DNA from: Synergistaceae bacterium
GTDB lineage: Bacteria; Synergistota; Synergistia; Synergistales; Synergistaceae
Assembly (NCBI GenBank): GCA_030539135.1
Contig: JAUNSQ010000111.1
Location: forward strand, 1 to 5,247
Direction of reading: 5' to 3'
Length of the DNA stretch: 5,247 nucleotides
Part shown: positions 1 to 5,247 of the stretch, piece by piece
Layout of the letters: every line of letters begins with the position of its first letter
Position numbering within the stretch: the stretch's first letter is position 1
The notes under the pieces: generated by a model
What the model was told of the DNA's origin: nothing
The model's database searches: none
What the model saw: only the letters and a program-made list of their open reading frames with translations
Program-made: the position numbers and the translations under genes

Positions 1-326
1 ATAAAAGCAAGATTTTTCATTGCCTTCCTGTCGGGCGTCATCTTGGTCTCCTTAAATACTTTTGGCATTGCCGCAGGTCTAGGGACAAACAGTTCTTCGC
101 CGTGATAGGGCATCATATCGCTCAAGGCCAAGCTTCCATTTTCAGCTAGCTCGCGTATCTCGCTTACGTAGCTTTCCCCCGCGTTAGTGGCCGCAGTGCA
201 GCAAAGCGCTGAGAAGAACGTATCGGCGCATACGGACATCATTCCGCCGTCGAGCGACTTGGCGTTCTCGCCGCTGCCGACATGCAGCGGCGTCAGAAAA
301 CGCAGCTTACAGATGTAATATTTCAT
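1..326 (-). CDS. csm4: Csm4 (type III-A RAMP subunit, Cas5-like), N-terminal part only
   Basis: Partial gene: it begins at ATG 326-324 and runs off the left edge after 108 codons. The translation starts MKYYICKLRFLTPLHVGSGE, followed by a segment with CADTFFSALC (residues 33-42). This matches the usual Csm4 opening, in which a first RAMP beta strand ending in a histidine and a Gly/Ser loop is followed by an S/A-D-T-x-F-S-A-L helix. In the family, Csm4 caps the 5' handle of the crRNA and contacts Cas10 at the base of the Csm complex. The start lies inside the end of csm3 (20-nt overlap). GAGG, 4 nt upstream, and AAGGAAG further up are possible ribosome-binding sites within csm3. The glycine-rich loop expected near the C-terminus lies outside the window. 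Identification rests on the N-terminal pattern plus position after csm3 and is quite secure. Confidence 0.88.
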   Translation of the reverse strand, partial: MKYYICKLRFLTPLHVGSGENAKSLDGGMMSVCADTFFSALCCTAATNAGESYVSEIRELAENGSLALSDMMPYHGEELFVPRPAAMPKVFKETKMTPDRKAMKNLAF

Positions 327-993
327 AAGCCTCAGCTTCCTTAAAAAGTTCCGAGAGCTTCGCTACCTTGCCGTCGTCAATATCGCTTTCGAGCTTTGAG
401 AGAGTAATATTTTTGAAAGATACGCGCCCGCTGCCCCTTGTTCCGTGTCCGCCGAGATAATCTATCTGCAGCAGCCTCATCGCGGAGGCGATATTCCGCA
501 TATCTTCTTCCATCTCAGACTCGCTGTCCGGGATGTCGTACATAATAGTCACAGCAAACTGGACGCCGCTGATGACGCGCTCGATTTGGCGCGGATTTGC
601 CACGCCGCTCAGCCTGTTGATGCCGTTCTCAAACTTGACCTCGCGCAGCCCGACACTCTCAAGCTCTTCGGCGTTGCAGACAAAGGCGTCCGCGAATTGG
701 AGCCTAGATTTTACTATCTTATTCATTGGCACGGTGCTTCTTCCGAAGAGGCGTTTTATCTCATCGGGGTCGCTGTCGGGATCCTTTGGCATATCGCCGT
801 CTACGATATGAGCTGTGAGCAAAGTCCTCATCTTGCCCTTAAGGCTGCTTCCAGGCACTATGGGACGGCCCGTCCTTGGGTCTTGGACGACGTGGCTGTC
901 AACGGCTCCGATAGGTGAAAAAGCTCCGCTGCCTCCGATGTGCATACCTGTTACAACTTCGAGTTTCGCGCTGATTTTGATTTTTCCGTTCAT
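307..993 (-). CDS. csm3: Csm3 (Cas7-like backbone subunit and target-RNA endonuclease)
   Basis: 228-residue protein of normal Csm3 length. In the family, several Csm3 copies form the helical backbone along the crRNA guide, and each cuts the bound target RNA at 6-nt intervals using one aspartate. That residue is visible as D32 in GAVDSHVVQDP (residues 29-39), followed by the family signature PGSSLKGKMR (47-56), NPRQIERVISGVQF (133-146) and the glycine-rich LGGHGTRGSGRVSF (180-193). I chose ATG 993-991 over the in-frame ATG at 1038. It is preceded by a strong GGGGAGG ribosome-binding site with 7-nt spacing, and it starts the RAMP strand at the usual point (MNGKIKISAKLEVVTGMHIG). The longer start would add 15 residues that are only csm2 sequence in another frame. 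The gene ends in TAA, overlapping the csm4 start by 20 nt. It looks fully functional. Confidence 0.97.
   Translation of the reverse strand: MNGKIKISAKLEVVTGMHIGGSGAFSPIGAVDSHVVQDPRTGRPIVPGSSLKGKMRTLLTAHIVDGDMPKDPDSDPDEIKRLFGRSTVPMNKIVKSRLQFADAFVCNAEELESVGLREVKFENGINRLSGVANPRQIERVISGVQFAVTIMYDIPDSESEMEEDMRNIASAMRLLQIDYLGGHGTRGSGRVSFKNITLSKLESDIDDGKVAKLSELFKEAEAYEILHL
898..900 (-). other. Csm3 catalytic aspartate codon (D32)
   Basis: GAC codon for D32 of Csm3, in the context GAVDSHVV. In characterised Csm3 proteins the aspartate at this place (D32 or D33) is needed for target-RNA cleavage. Its presence predicts an active backbone nuclease here. The assignment is by motif alignment from memory, not by experiment. 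Confidence 0.85.
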
Positions 994-1000
994 AGCCAGA

Positions 1001-1007
1001 CCTCCCC
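1001..1007 (-). promoter_or_regulatory. Ribosome-binding site of csm3
   Basis: GGGGAGG on the minus strand, immediately after the csm2 TAA stop (1010-1008) and 7 nt before ATG 993. It is the strongest Shine-Dalgarno match in the window. It decides the csm3 start against the in-frame ATG at 1038. Confidence 0.85.
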
Positions 1008-1460
1008 TTAATTGCTTCCGCCCATATAGCGATGCCATGCGACGAGCGACTCAACGTAGCGTGCAAATTTAATGAACTCAACCCTGCTGCGCCCAACTCC
1101 CTTTATGTAAGAGAGCAGCTCGCTCTTGACGACGAAATCCTTGACCTTTTGTTCTCTGCCCGCGTCGTATGCGATGCGCACGCGCGCCATCTGTAGCTTC
1201 TGGTAGCTTTCGTCCGTCAGAGTATCCTCCTGCCGCAGGTTCTCGTCGTTCAGGATATCAGTTATGAGTGAAAGTATCTTTCGTATCTTGCTCAGTGTTA
1301 TATCGAACATAGCGTTTCCTTTGTTATCTTGACGTATCAGCCCCATCATCACCTTTTCCGCCAAATCGACATATTCGGGCGGCAGTTTCTTCGCCACAGC
1401 GGAGACATAGCTAGGAGGCTGCGGCGCGTTGCTCCGAAATCCGTTGTTATATGCGTTCAT
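1008..1460 (-). CDS. csm2: Csm2 (type III-A small subunit, Cas11)
   Basis: 150-residue, mostly helical protein of typical Csm2 size. The family signatures are in order: TLSKIRKILSLI (55-66), ARVRIAYDAGRE (92-103), VKDFVVKSELLSYIKGVG (106-123) and FIKFARYVESLVAWHRYMGG (129-148). Csm2 forms the inner filament of the Csm complex, lining the crRNA-target duplex opposite Csm3 and stacking on the C-terminal D4 domain of Cas10. It has no catalytic role. The first ~25 residues (Asn/Pro-rich) look disordered. The ATG overlaps the cas10 TAA by one base (TAATG), and AGAGGAG 9 nt upstream lies inside the last cas10 codons, so translation is probably coupled to the end of cas10. An amber stop upstream in cas10 could therefore lower csm2 translation if ribosomes terminate there. 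The gene ends in TAA. Confidence 0.95.
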   Translation of the reverse strand: MNAYNNGFRSNAPQPPSYVSAVAKKLPPEYVDLAEKVMMGLIRQDNKGNAMFDITLSKIRKILSLITDILNDENLRQEDTLTDESYQKLQMARVRIAYDAGREQKVKDFVVKSELLSYIKGVGRSRVEFIKFARYVESLVAWHRYMGGSN

Positions 1461-1942
1461 TAGTCATCGCTCCTCTTTCTTGTCAGATACGTATAGATAT
1501 AAATTGCCGTGATAAGTTCCCCACGTTCCTTTTTATCCGTCACCATCCCAAATATCTTATGGGAGAAATCCCTGTACGCGTCCTTGGCTCCGCCAGCTTC
1601 TCTTGGTTCCAGCCGCGTAAGCATATAAGCGCACCTTGCGATATTTATCTTGTCGTCCGCGCCGCGCAGCAACTCAAGCATTCGGTAGAGAAAGGCTTTG
1701 CCGCGCTCCTGGTCGGTAGAGCCAAGGAAGCTGTTCAGCAGACAGAACTTTGGCATAACGCCGTTCTCGAACACGTCCCATTTATAAGTGTGTTCTCCGC
1801 TGTCTGTGAACAGCGTCACGGCGTCCTTGCCCTCCTCCTTCTTTGACCTTGCCTCAAGCGAGGCCGCGTTCTCTGCAGCCTTATAAATTGGGTACTTATG
1901 CCGACAGACCTCTATTCCGGCTGATATCGTCAACGTATTCGC
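1460..1942 (-). CDS. cas10: C-terminal part of Cas10/Csm1 (end of second palm plus D4 domain), separated by an in-frame amber codon
   Basis: This open stretch continues cas10 in exactly the same frame after the TAG at 1945-1943. It begins ANTLTISAGIEV, the palm-domain beta strand that normally follows the FRKF helix of Csm1. It goes on through KYPIYKAAENAASLEARSKK (residues 647-666 if the amber codon is counted as 631) and the helical D4 region, with typical Csm1 stretches HTYKWDVFE, INIARCAYMLTRLEP and ELITAIYIYTYLTR near the end. D4 resembles Csm2 and contacts it in the complex. The 160 codons contain no further stop or frameshift. The only early start-like codon is TTG 1933-1931, with a weak AGG 8 nt upstream, which would give a 157-residue product. 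It may be reached by readthrough or reinitiation, or it may be untranslated debris of a recently broken gene. It ends in TAA at 1462-1460, overlapping csm2 by one base. Confidence 0.8.
   Translation of the reverse strand, partial: ANTLTISAGIEVCRHKYPIYKAAENAASLEARSKKEEGKDAVTLFTDSGEHTYKWDVFENGVMPKFCLLNSFLGSTDQERGKAFLYRMLELLRGADDKINIARCAYMLTRLEPREAGGAKDAYRDFSHKIFGMVTDKKERGELITAIYIYTYLTRKRSDD
1470..1476 (-). promoter_or_regulatory. Ribosome-binding site of csm2
   Basis: AGAGGAG on the minus strand, 9 nt before the csm2 ATG (1460-1458). It is embedded in the final Arg-Lys-Arg-Ser codons of cas10, which supports coupled translation across the TAATG junction. Confidence 0.75.
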
Positions 1943-1945
1943 CTA
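1943..1945 (-). other. In-frame amber (TAG) codon interrupting cas10
   Basis: The minus strand reads AAG TTT TAG GCG AAT ACG TTG, that is Lys-Phe-stop-Ala-Asn-Thr-Leu. Both sides are recognisable Csm1 sequence in the same frame, so only this one codon separates them. In relatives, as I recall them, the place after F-x-x-[FY] is usually Thr, Ser or Cys. TCG (Ser) is one base change from TAG, and CAG, AAG, GAG, TTG, TGG and TAC/TAT are also single changes away. No frameshift is needed to rejoin the halves. It is the only internal TAG in about 1,730 codons of the five genes here. The other visible stops are TAA (cas10 proper, csm2, csm3) and TGA (csm6). Confidence 0.9.
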
Positions 1946-3835
1946 AAACTTCCTGAAAGCGGAGCGGATATCCACAGCGGCCTCAATGATATCGTCCCAC
2001 GCCCCTACTAGGAAGATATCGTCGCCGCCGGAGTAAACGATCAGGGCGTTCTTGCCGCGCTCACCCTCCGTGTCGGCGAGTTTGAGATAAGATATCCCGT
2101 CGTCCTTGCCGCTGAGGATAGAATTGATATGGTACTTGAAAAACAGCGACATCTGGCGCGAAAATGCCGCGCTGCGCGAGAGAGTCTTATAGACGTCCTT
2201 ATCGCCCGACCCTAGACGTTCAAACCCGGACGTGAAAGCCAGCCCCAGGTTATCCACGTCGGCGCGGAGTATGGCTATGCGCTTTATCCCTTCGGAATTC
2301 GCAGCAAGATCATCCATATACTTGCTCTGCACATAATCGCCCATATAAAGGTTCGTGCTGTAATTCATTCCGGTGTGCGGCATGTTCTTGCTGTAAACTC
2401 GCCGCGCCAGAAGAGATTTATGCAGCTCCACCACGGTGTCATGGCTCACGAAAGCTAGATAACGCGCCCCGTCTCCAAAGACATTGGGCATCCTGACCAT
2501 TGGTGCCTTCTCCAACGCTTCATCGACGACTACGGCAAACATGTCTCGCCTTAAAAGAGTCTCCGATATCTTGGCGAACATATCGCACCATGAGCATATA
2601 TCGCCGTCGCCTGCCAGGTCGTCAGCCCTTCCGCAGATACGGCATTCCCTTGCCCCGTCGACCTTCCTCCCATTGAGGGAGCGGAGCTCGTCGGGTGAAT
2701 ATCGGTGAAGCTTCTTCGCCGCTATCTCCCTGCTCAACTCGCGGTAAATAGCGGGGTATGGAGCGGCCTCCGACGGCCTGTTGCACAAGTCGTCTCCGGA
2801 GCATTCGCACCATGCGCAGGCGACATACAGCGAAGCCTCAAACTCATCCATCAGCCATCTGTTCACGCTGCGTTCAAATACCTTCAAAGCCTCTTTTGTT
2901 TCGTCCGTATTGGGAAGCAGCAAATAGCTATGGCCTCCGCCTGTGTATATCAAGTTAGCGCGGGACACGCAGCACCGCTCTATAAGCTCGTCCATCAAAT
3001 ACTCCATCAGCATCTCAAGGACGAACGAACGGCTACGCAGAGACTTCAGAGCGTTCTTAGACGCAATATTGTAAATGAACTTCTGGATTCCAGAAAAATC
3101 ACACGAGAACATGAGAAATGCCTTTTCGGCCATAAACTCATGCTCATTCTGTAGAAGCTCCGCGCGGAAGTCTTCCCTGCCGTTCGCCTCAAGATACAGG
3201 CAGATAGCAGCGGCGGCCGCCGCCGTAATCTTGCTGTGGTCGAACAGCGAGATATCAGAGACCTCCTTGACGCTTGTGCTCGACGGGACAAACGAAAGAA
3301 TATTCTCCATTATCGCCAGCAGGGAATTAATATAATCGGCGTCCAGAGATATGCTCGATATCTCATCCTTGAGCTTGCGCGCCTTATCCTTATAAACGTC
3401 GGATGACAAGACAGTTCGTTTGTCCGGGTAATTCGCCGAACTGCCAAGGTCGTCGGGGGCATACGCCATATCTCCGTGTCCTCCCCACATCAGATTGAAC
3501 ACGGTGTCAAGTGGGATATCCCTGCGGAAAAGCTGCCCGCTGTCGCCCTCCGTCTCCTCGCTTCGTTCGCGCCTGTCGGCTCCTGCCGCGATGTTATCGG
3601 CGATATACACGGCATAGGCGGGGGAGTCCGGAGCGAGCTTGGCTCCGCCAATATCCCTGCCGTGATGGAACATCACGCAGTCCAGCAGGTCGCGCTCCGT
3701 ATCTTCCGGGACGAACGAAGCGAGCCAATCGCGCCCAGATACGCTGTGATTTCTTCCATCAACGCCCGCTCGGAAGATCACCTTGCCTACGTCGTGGAGC
3801 AGACCGCCGACGGCGGCCGCGTCAGACCTTTTCAA
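1943..3835 (-). CDS. cas10: Cas10/Csm1 (type III-A large subunit: HD nuclease and cyclic-oligoadenylate synthase), main part up to the amber codon
   Basis: The 630-residue segment carries an N-terminal permuted HD domain (LLHDVGK with H14/D15, FHHGR at 56-60, ADNIAAG at 79-85), which is the ssDNase in characterised homologues. It is followed by a first palm domain (CDFSGIQKFIYNIASKNALK, 245-264, and YTGGGHSYLLLP, 297-308) and a zinc-binding element (C398, C401, C414, C417). The second palm has RADVDNLGLAF (524-534) and the cyclase motif SGGDD (602-606), so the ATP-binding and catalytic residues are present. The segment ends at FRKF followed by TAG, 24 codons past GGDD. The rest of the protein is in frame at 1942-1460, and 791 residues in total would be normal for Csm1. 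The start is TTG 3835-3833, with GAGAGGG 10 nt upstream. No ATG or GTG exists in frame before the HD motif. It follows csm6 by 7 nt. Truncated here, the protein would lack a palm strand and the D4 domain, and would probably misfold or fail to bind Csm2. Confidence 0.93.
   Translation of the reverse strand: MKRSDAAAVGGLLHDVGKVIFRAGVDGRNHSVSGRDWLASFVPEDTERDLLDCVMFHHGRDIGGAKLAPDSPAYAVYIADNIAAGADRRERSEETEGDSGQLFRRDIPLDTVFNLMWGGHGDMAYAPDDLGSSANYPDKRTVLSSDVYKDKARKLKDEISSISLDADYINSLLAIMENILSFVPSSTSVKEVSDISLFDHSKITAAAAAAICLYLEANGREDFRAELLQNEHEFMAEKAFLMFSCDFSGIQKFIYNIASKNALKSLRSRSFVLEMLMEYLMDELIERCCVSRANLIYTGGGHSYLLLPNTDETKEALKVFERSVNRWLMDEFEASLYVACAWCECSGDDLCNRPSEAAPYPAIYRELSREIAAKKLHRYSPDELRSLNGRKVDGARECRICGRADDLAGDGDICSWCDMFAKISETLLRRDMFAVVVDEALEKAPMVRMPNVFGDGARYLAFVSHDTVVELHKSLLARRVYSKNMPHTGMNYSTNLYMGDYVQSKYMDDLAANSEGIKRIAILRADVDNLGLAFTSGFERLGSGDKDVYKTLSRSAAFSRQMSLFFKYHINSILSGKDDGISYLKLADTEGERGKNALIVYSGGDDIFLVGAWDDIIEAAVDIRSAFRKF
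2018..2029 (-). other. GGDD cyclase motif of Cas10
   Basis: The codons GGC GGC GAC GAT encode GGDD (residues 603-606), within VYSGGDDIFLV. In type III systems this motif binds metal and ATP and makes cyclic oligoadenylates when target RNA is bound. It is intact and lies upstream of the amber codon. Confidence 0.9.
2585..2644 (-). other. Zinc-binding CxxC...CxxC segment of Cas10
   Basis: Residues 398-417 read C398-R-I-C401, then a 12-residue loop, then C414-S-W-C417. Two CxxC pairs at this position between the palm domains are usual in Cas10/Csm1, where they bind a structural zinc. All four cysteines are present, which argues against long-term decay of this gene. Confidence 0.75.
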
Positions 3836-3842
3836 AACGCCA

Positions 3843-5213
3843 TCACCCTCTCTTAACGGCGCGCTCCGGCACGAGCCGCAGCAGCCCCTTTATAGTTCCG
3901 TTCATATCGTTGTAAGAATTCTTCATCCTGGCCCTAGGTATGCCCGACATATCGGCCATACTGAAAATCATATCCAAAATATCGGAGGGCGAATATCCGC
4001 ATTTTGACTTCACCCACTCCGGCGTGACGGACACTATCTCATGCGCTGCCATGTTGCGGCATTTAGCCTCTACTTCGTCGCGTATCCTCTCCGACAGTTC
4101 CACTGCCCTCTGGTCAGAGCAGAAAGCCTTTATCACGACAAGCATGTTGTCAGATGACAATGGGCCGTCAGCATAGCCATATTTGTAATGCATGTTTAAG
4201 GCTGCTAACATGCGAACCCCTACGGGGTCGGACATCTTATTTCCTCTAAGCGTCGCCACTTTAGAATCTTTGTCGATTGTGCAGTAACGCCTAATCTCGA
4301 TTTTCAACTTCTTCTGTATGAAAAGCTCGAATAAATCCGCTATGATCGGAGTTATCCCACGTATAAAATCTGTGTACTCCAGCCTAAGCAGTTTGACTTC
4401 CAGCCACAGCAGATACTCAGACATATAAACAAGGCTCCCGTCCTCAATGGGCAGAAATCTATACGTCGTTTCCCCAAGGGTCTTTTTTACGCCAGTCATA
4501 TCGAGCCTGATACGAGCGTTCGCGGCCTCAAGTAGCCTCAGCGCGTCCGGCGGCAGGTCGGCGGATATATCTCTTGCAACGGAGAGCGCCGCGTGATAGT
4601 CGTAGGCCTCCACATGCTTAATGACGGAATTTAGCTTTATCCTCGCGGCCAAGTGCAGATGCGTTGACACGCTCGTCCTATCCTCATAAAGCACGTCGTC
4701 GTTATCCTCGTCCGTCTCCCAAAGCAGTGCTAGCTCCTGAGGCTCGTCCCGCGGAGGGTTGCTGTGTTTCGCGGGAGTCGTGACCTGAACGGGCAGCAGC
4801 GCGCTGTTCTCGGAGAGAGCGGCGATAGTCTGGAGGGCGCTCTTCATAGCCGGAGTCCCAGAAGACACGTTCAGCAGAATGGTGTCGTCCGGATGCCTCT
4901 TGGCTATCTCTTTTAGCTGTCGCTCGAATTCATCGTAAAAACGGTCGAAAAGATACACCTCGCTGAGGTCGGCGCGTTCGATGGGGGACACTTCAAAATC
5001 GTGTCCGCACTTCTCTCCGAGCAGCCGCAGAGATTCTGTGTATCTGTCGTCCGACTTATGCAGGGTGCACATCTCGCTGGACAGATATAGATAGACATGG
5101 TGAGGGTGGTATTTTCTCGCGATGTGCAGCATAGCGCCGTCGCGGTAATTGGAAATGGGATCCGTGGAGCCGATTGGTGAAAAGAGTACATAGCCGTTCT
5201 GCATCTTTATCAC
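3843..5213 (-). CDS. csm6: Csm6 (CARF-HEPN, cyclic-oligoadenylate-activated ribonuclease)
   Basis: 456-residue protein with an N-terminal CARF domain and a C-terminal HEPN domain, of normal Csm6 length. The CARF part opens with a Rossmann strand and ligand loop, VLFSPIGSTDPISNYRDG (9-26), then VYLYLSSEM (40-48) and LLNVSSGTPAMKSAL (113-127), the segments that hold the cyclic oligoadenylate ring in the family. The HEPN active site is RNMAAH (R386 to H391), matching the canonical R-x4-6-H. Csm6 acts in trans in the cytoplasm as a dimer and degrades RNA without sequence targeting once Cas10 makes the second messenger. The likely starts are GTG 5213-5211 or ATG 5204-5202; AAGG at 5220-5217 lies 3 or 12 nt before them, so neither spacing is ideal. 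It is the first gene of the set in this window, upstream of cas10, and stops in TGA 7 nt before the cas10 TTG. No damage is visible. Confidence 0.95.
   Translation of the reverse strand: MIKMQNGYVLFSPIGSTDPISNYRDGAMLHIARKYHPHHVYLYLSSEMCTLHKSDDRYTESLRLLGEKCGHDFEVSPIERADLSEVYLFDRFYDEFERQLKEIAKRHPDDTILLNVSSGTPAMKSALQTIAALSENSALLPVQVTTPAKHSNPPRDEPQELALLWETDEDNDDVLYEDRTSVSTHLHLAARIKLNSVIKHVEAYDYHAALSVARDISADLPPDALRLLEAANARIRLDMTGVKKTLGETTYRFLPIEDGSLVYMSEYLLWLEVKLLRLEYTDFIRGITPIIADLFELFIQKKLKIEIRRYCTIDKDSKVATLRGNKMSDPVGVRMLAALNMHYKYGYADGPLSSDNMLVVIKAFCSDQRAVELSERIRDEVEAKCRNMAAHEIVSVTPEWVKSKCGYSPSDILDMIFSMADMSGIPRARMKNSYNDMNGTIKGLLRLVPERAVKRG
3846..3852 (-). promoter_or_regulatory. Ribosome-binding site deciding the TTG start of cas10
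   Basis: GAGAGGG on the minus strand overlaps the last codons and the TGA stop region of csm6. It stands 10 nt before TTG 3835-3833. The out-of-frame ATG between them (ATG GCG TTT TGA) opens only a three-codon frame, so it cannot be the start. The TTG is needed to include the HD motif at residues 14-15. Confidence 0.65.
4041..4058 (-). other. HEPN catalytic motif RNMAAH of Csm6
   Basis: The codons CGC AAC ATG GCA GCG CAT encode R386-N-M-A-A-H391. This is the R-x4-H form of the HEPN ribonuclease motif; Arg and His are the catalytic residues in characterised Csm6 and Csx1 proteins. Its integrity predicts an active RNase. Confidence 0.88.
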
Positions 5214-5247
5214 ACGCCTTATGTGTTTGATAAGAACTCCCGTCTAC

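Noticed and set aside
445..918. 157-codon open frame on the plus strand
   Set aside because: It lies wholly antisense to csm3, whose protein motifs are unmistakable. The translated product has no recognisable domain and follows from the codon bias of the real gene.
994..1038. In-frame upstream start for csm3 at 1038
   Set aside because: It would add 15 residues overlapping csm2 and not seen in Csm3 proteins. The ATG at 993 has a strong GGGGAGG site.
1943..1945. Genome-wide TAG recoding as the settled explanation
   Set aside because: It is the only internal TAG in the five genes, and all visible gene ends use TAA or TGA. This neither proves nor excludes recoding, so it is kept only as one option.
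3213..3820. Two GCGGCCGC palindromes (3213-3220 and 3813-3820)
   Set aside because: Both fall in Ala/Gly-rich cas10 codons (the poly-Ala stretch at residues 205-210 and AAAVGG at 6-11). They are explained by coding content, with no flanking symmetry.
3476..3915. Two overlapping plus-strand open frames of 126 and 134 codons
   Set aside because: They are antisense to the HD-domain end of cas10 and the end of csm6. The products are Arg/Pro-rich or featureless, as expected of shadow frames.
1..5247. CRISPR array, transposon ends, tRNA or rRNA genes
   Set aside because: No regularly spaced repeats, terminal inverted repeats or RNA gene structure were seen by eye. The window is almost fully occupied by the five cas genes.

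Overview
This window holds most of a type III-A (Csm) CRISPR-Cas effector operon, entirely on the minus strand. In transcription order, right to left, the genes are csm6 (CARF-HEPN ribonuclease), cas10/csm1 (HD nuclease plus palm cyclase), csm2 (small subunit), csm3 (backbone and target-RNA nuclease) and the first 108 codons of csm4, which runs off the left edge. The genes abut or overlap: 7 nt between csm6 and cas10, a 1-nt TAATG overlap between cas10 and csm2, 14 nt between csm2 and csm3, and a 20-nt overlap between csm3 and csm4. Transcription and translation therefore look coupled. There is no gene-free stretch longer than about 35 bases. No CRISPR repeat array, cas1/cas2, cas6 or csm5 is visible; csm5 would be expected just past the left edge.

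The most notable feature is an in-frame amber codon (TAG, minus strand, 1943-1945) inside cas10. It lies 24 codons after the intact GGDD cyclase motif. The same frame then continues without another stop for 160 codons. That downstream part encodes the last palm strand and the C-terminal helical (D4) domain, and ends in the TAATG junction with csm2. Rejoined through the amber codon, Cas10 would be 791 residues, a normal Csm1 length. The possibilities are a recent nonsense mutation or sequencing error, natural suppression or recoding of UAG, or a stop-restart giving a two-piece Cas10. The sequence alone cannot decide between them.

In such a system the Csm complex (Cas10, Csm2, Csm3, Csm4, Csm5 plus crRNA) binds target RNA and Csm3 cuts it. 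Cas10 makes cyclic oligoadenylate and cuts ssDNA, and the cyclic oligoadenylate activates Csm6. The key motifs are present here: HD (H14/D15) and GGDD in Cas10, D32 in Csm3, and RNMAAH in Csm6.

The host is a bacterium of moderate GC content. The Csm sequences have the flavour of anaerobic Firmicutes or Synergistetes relatives, but that is an impression and not a demonstrated assignment.
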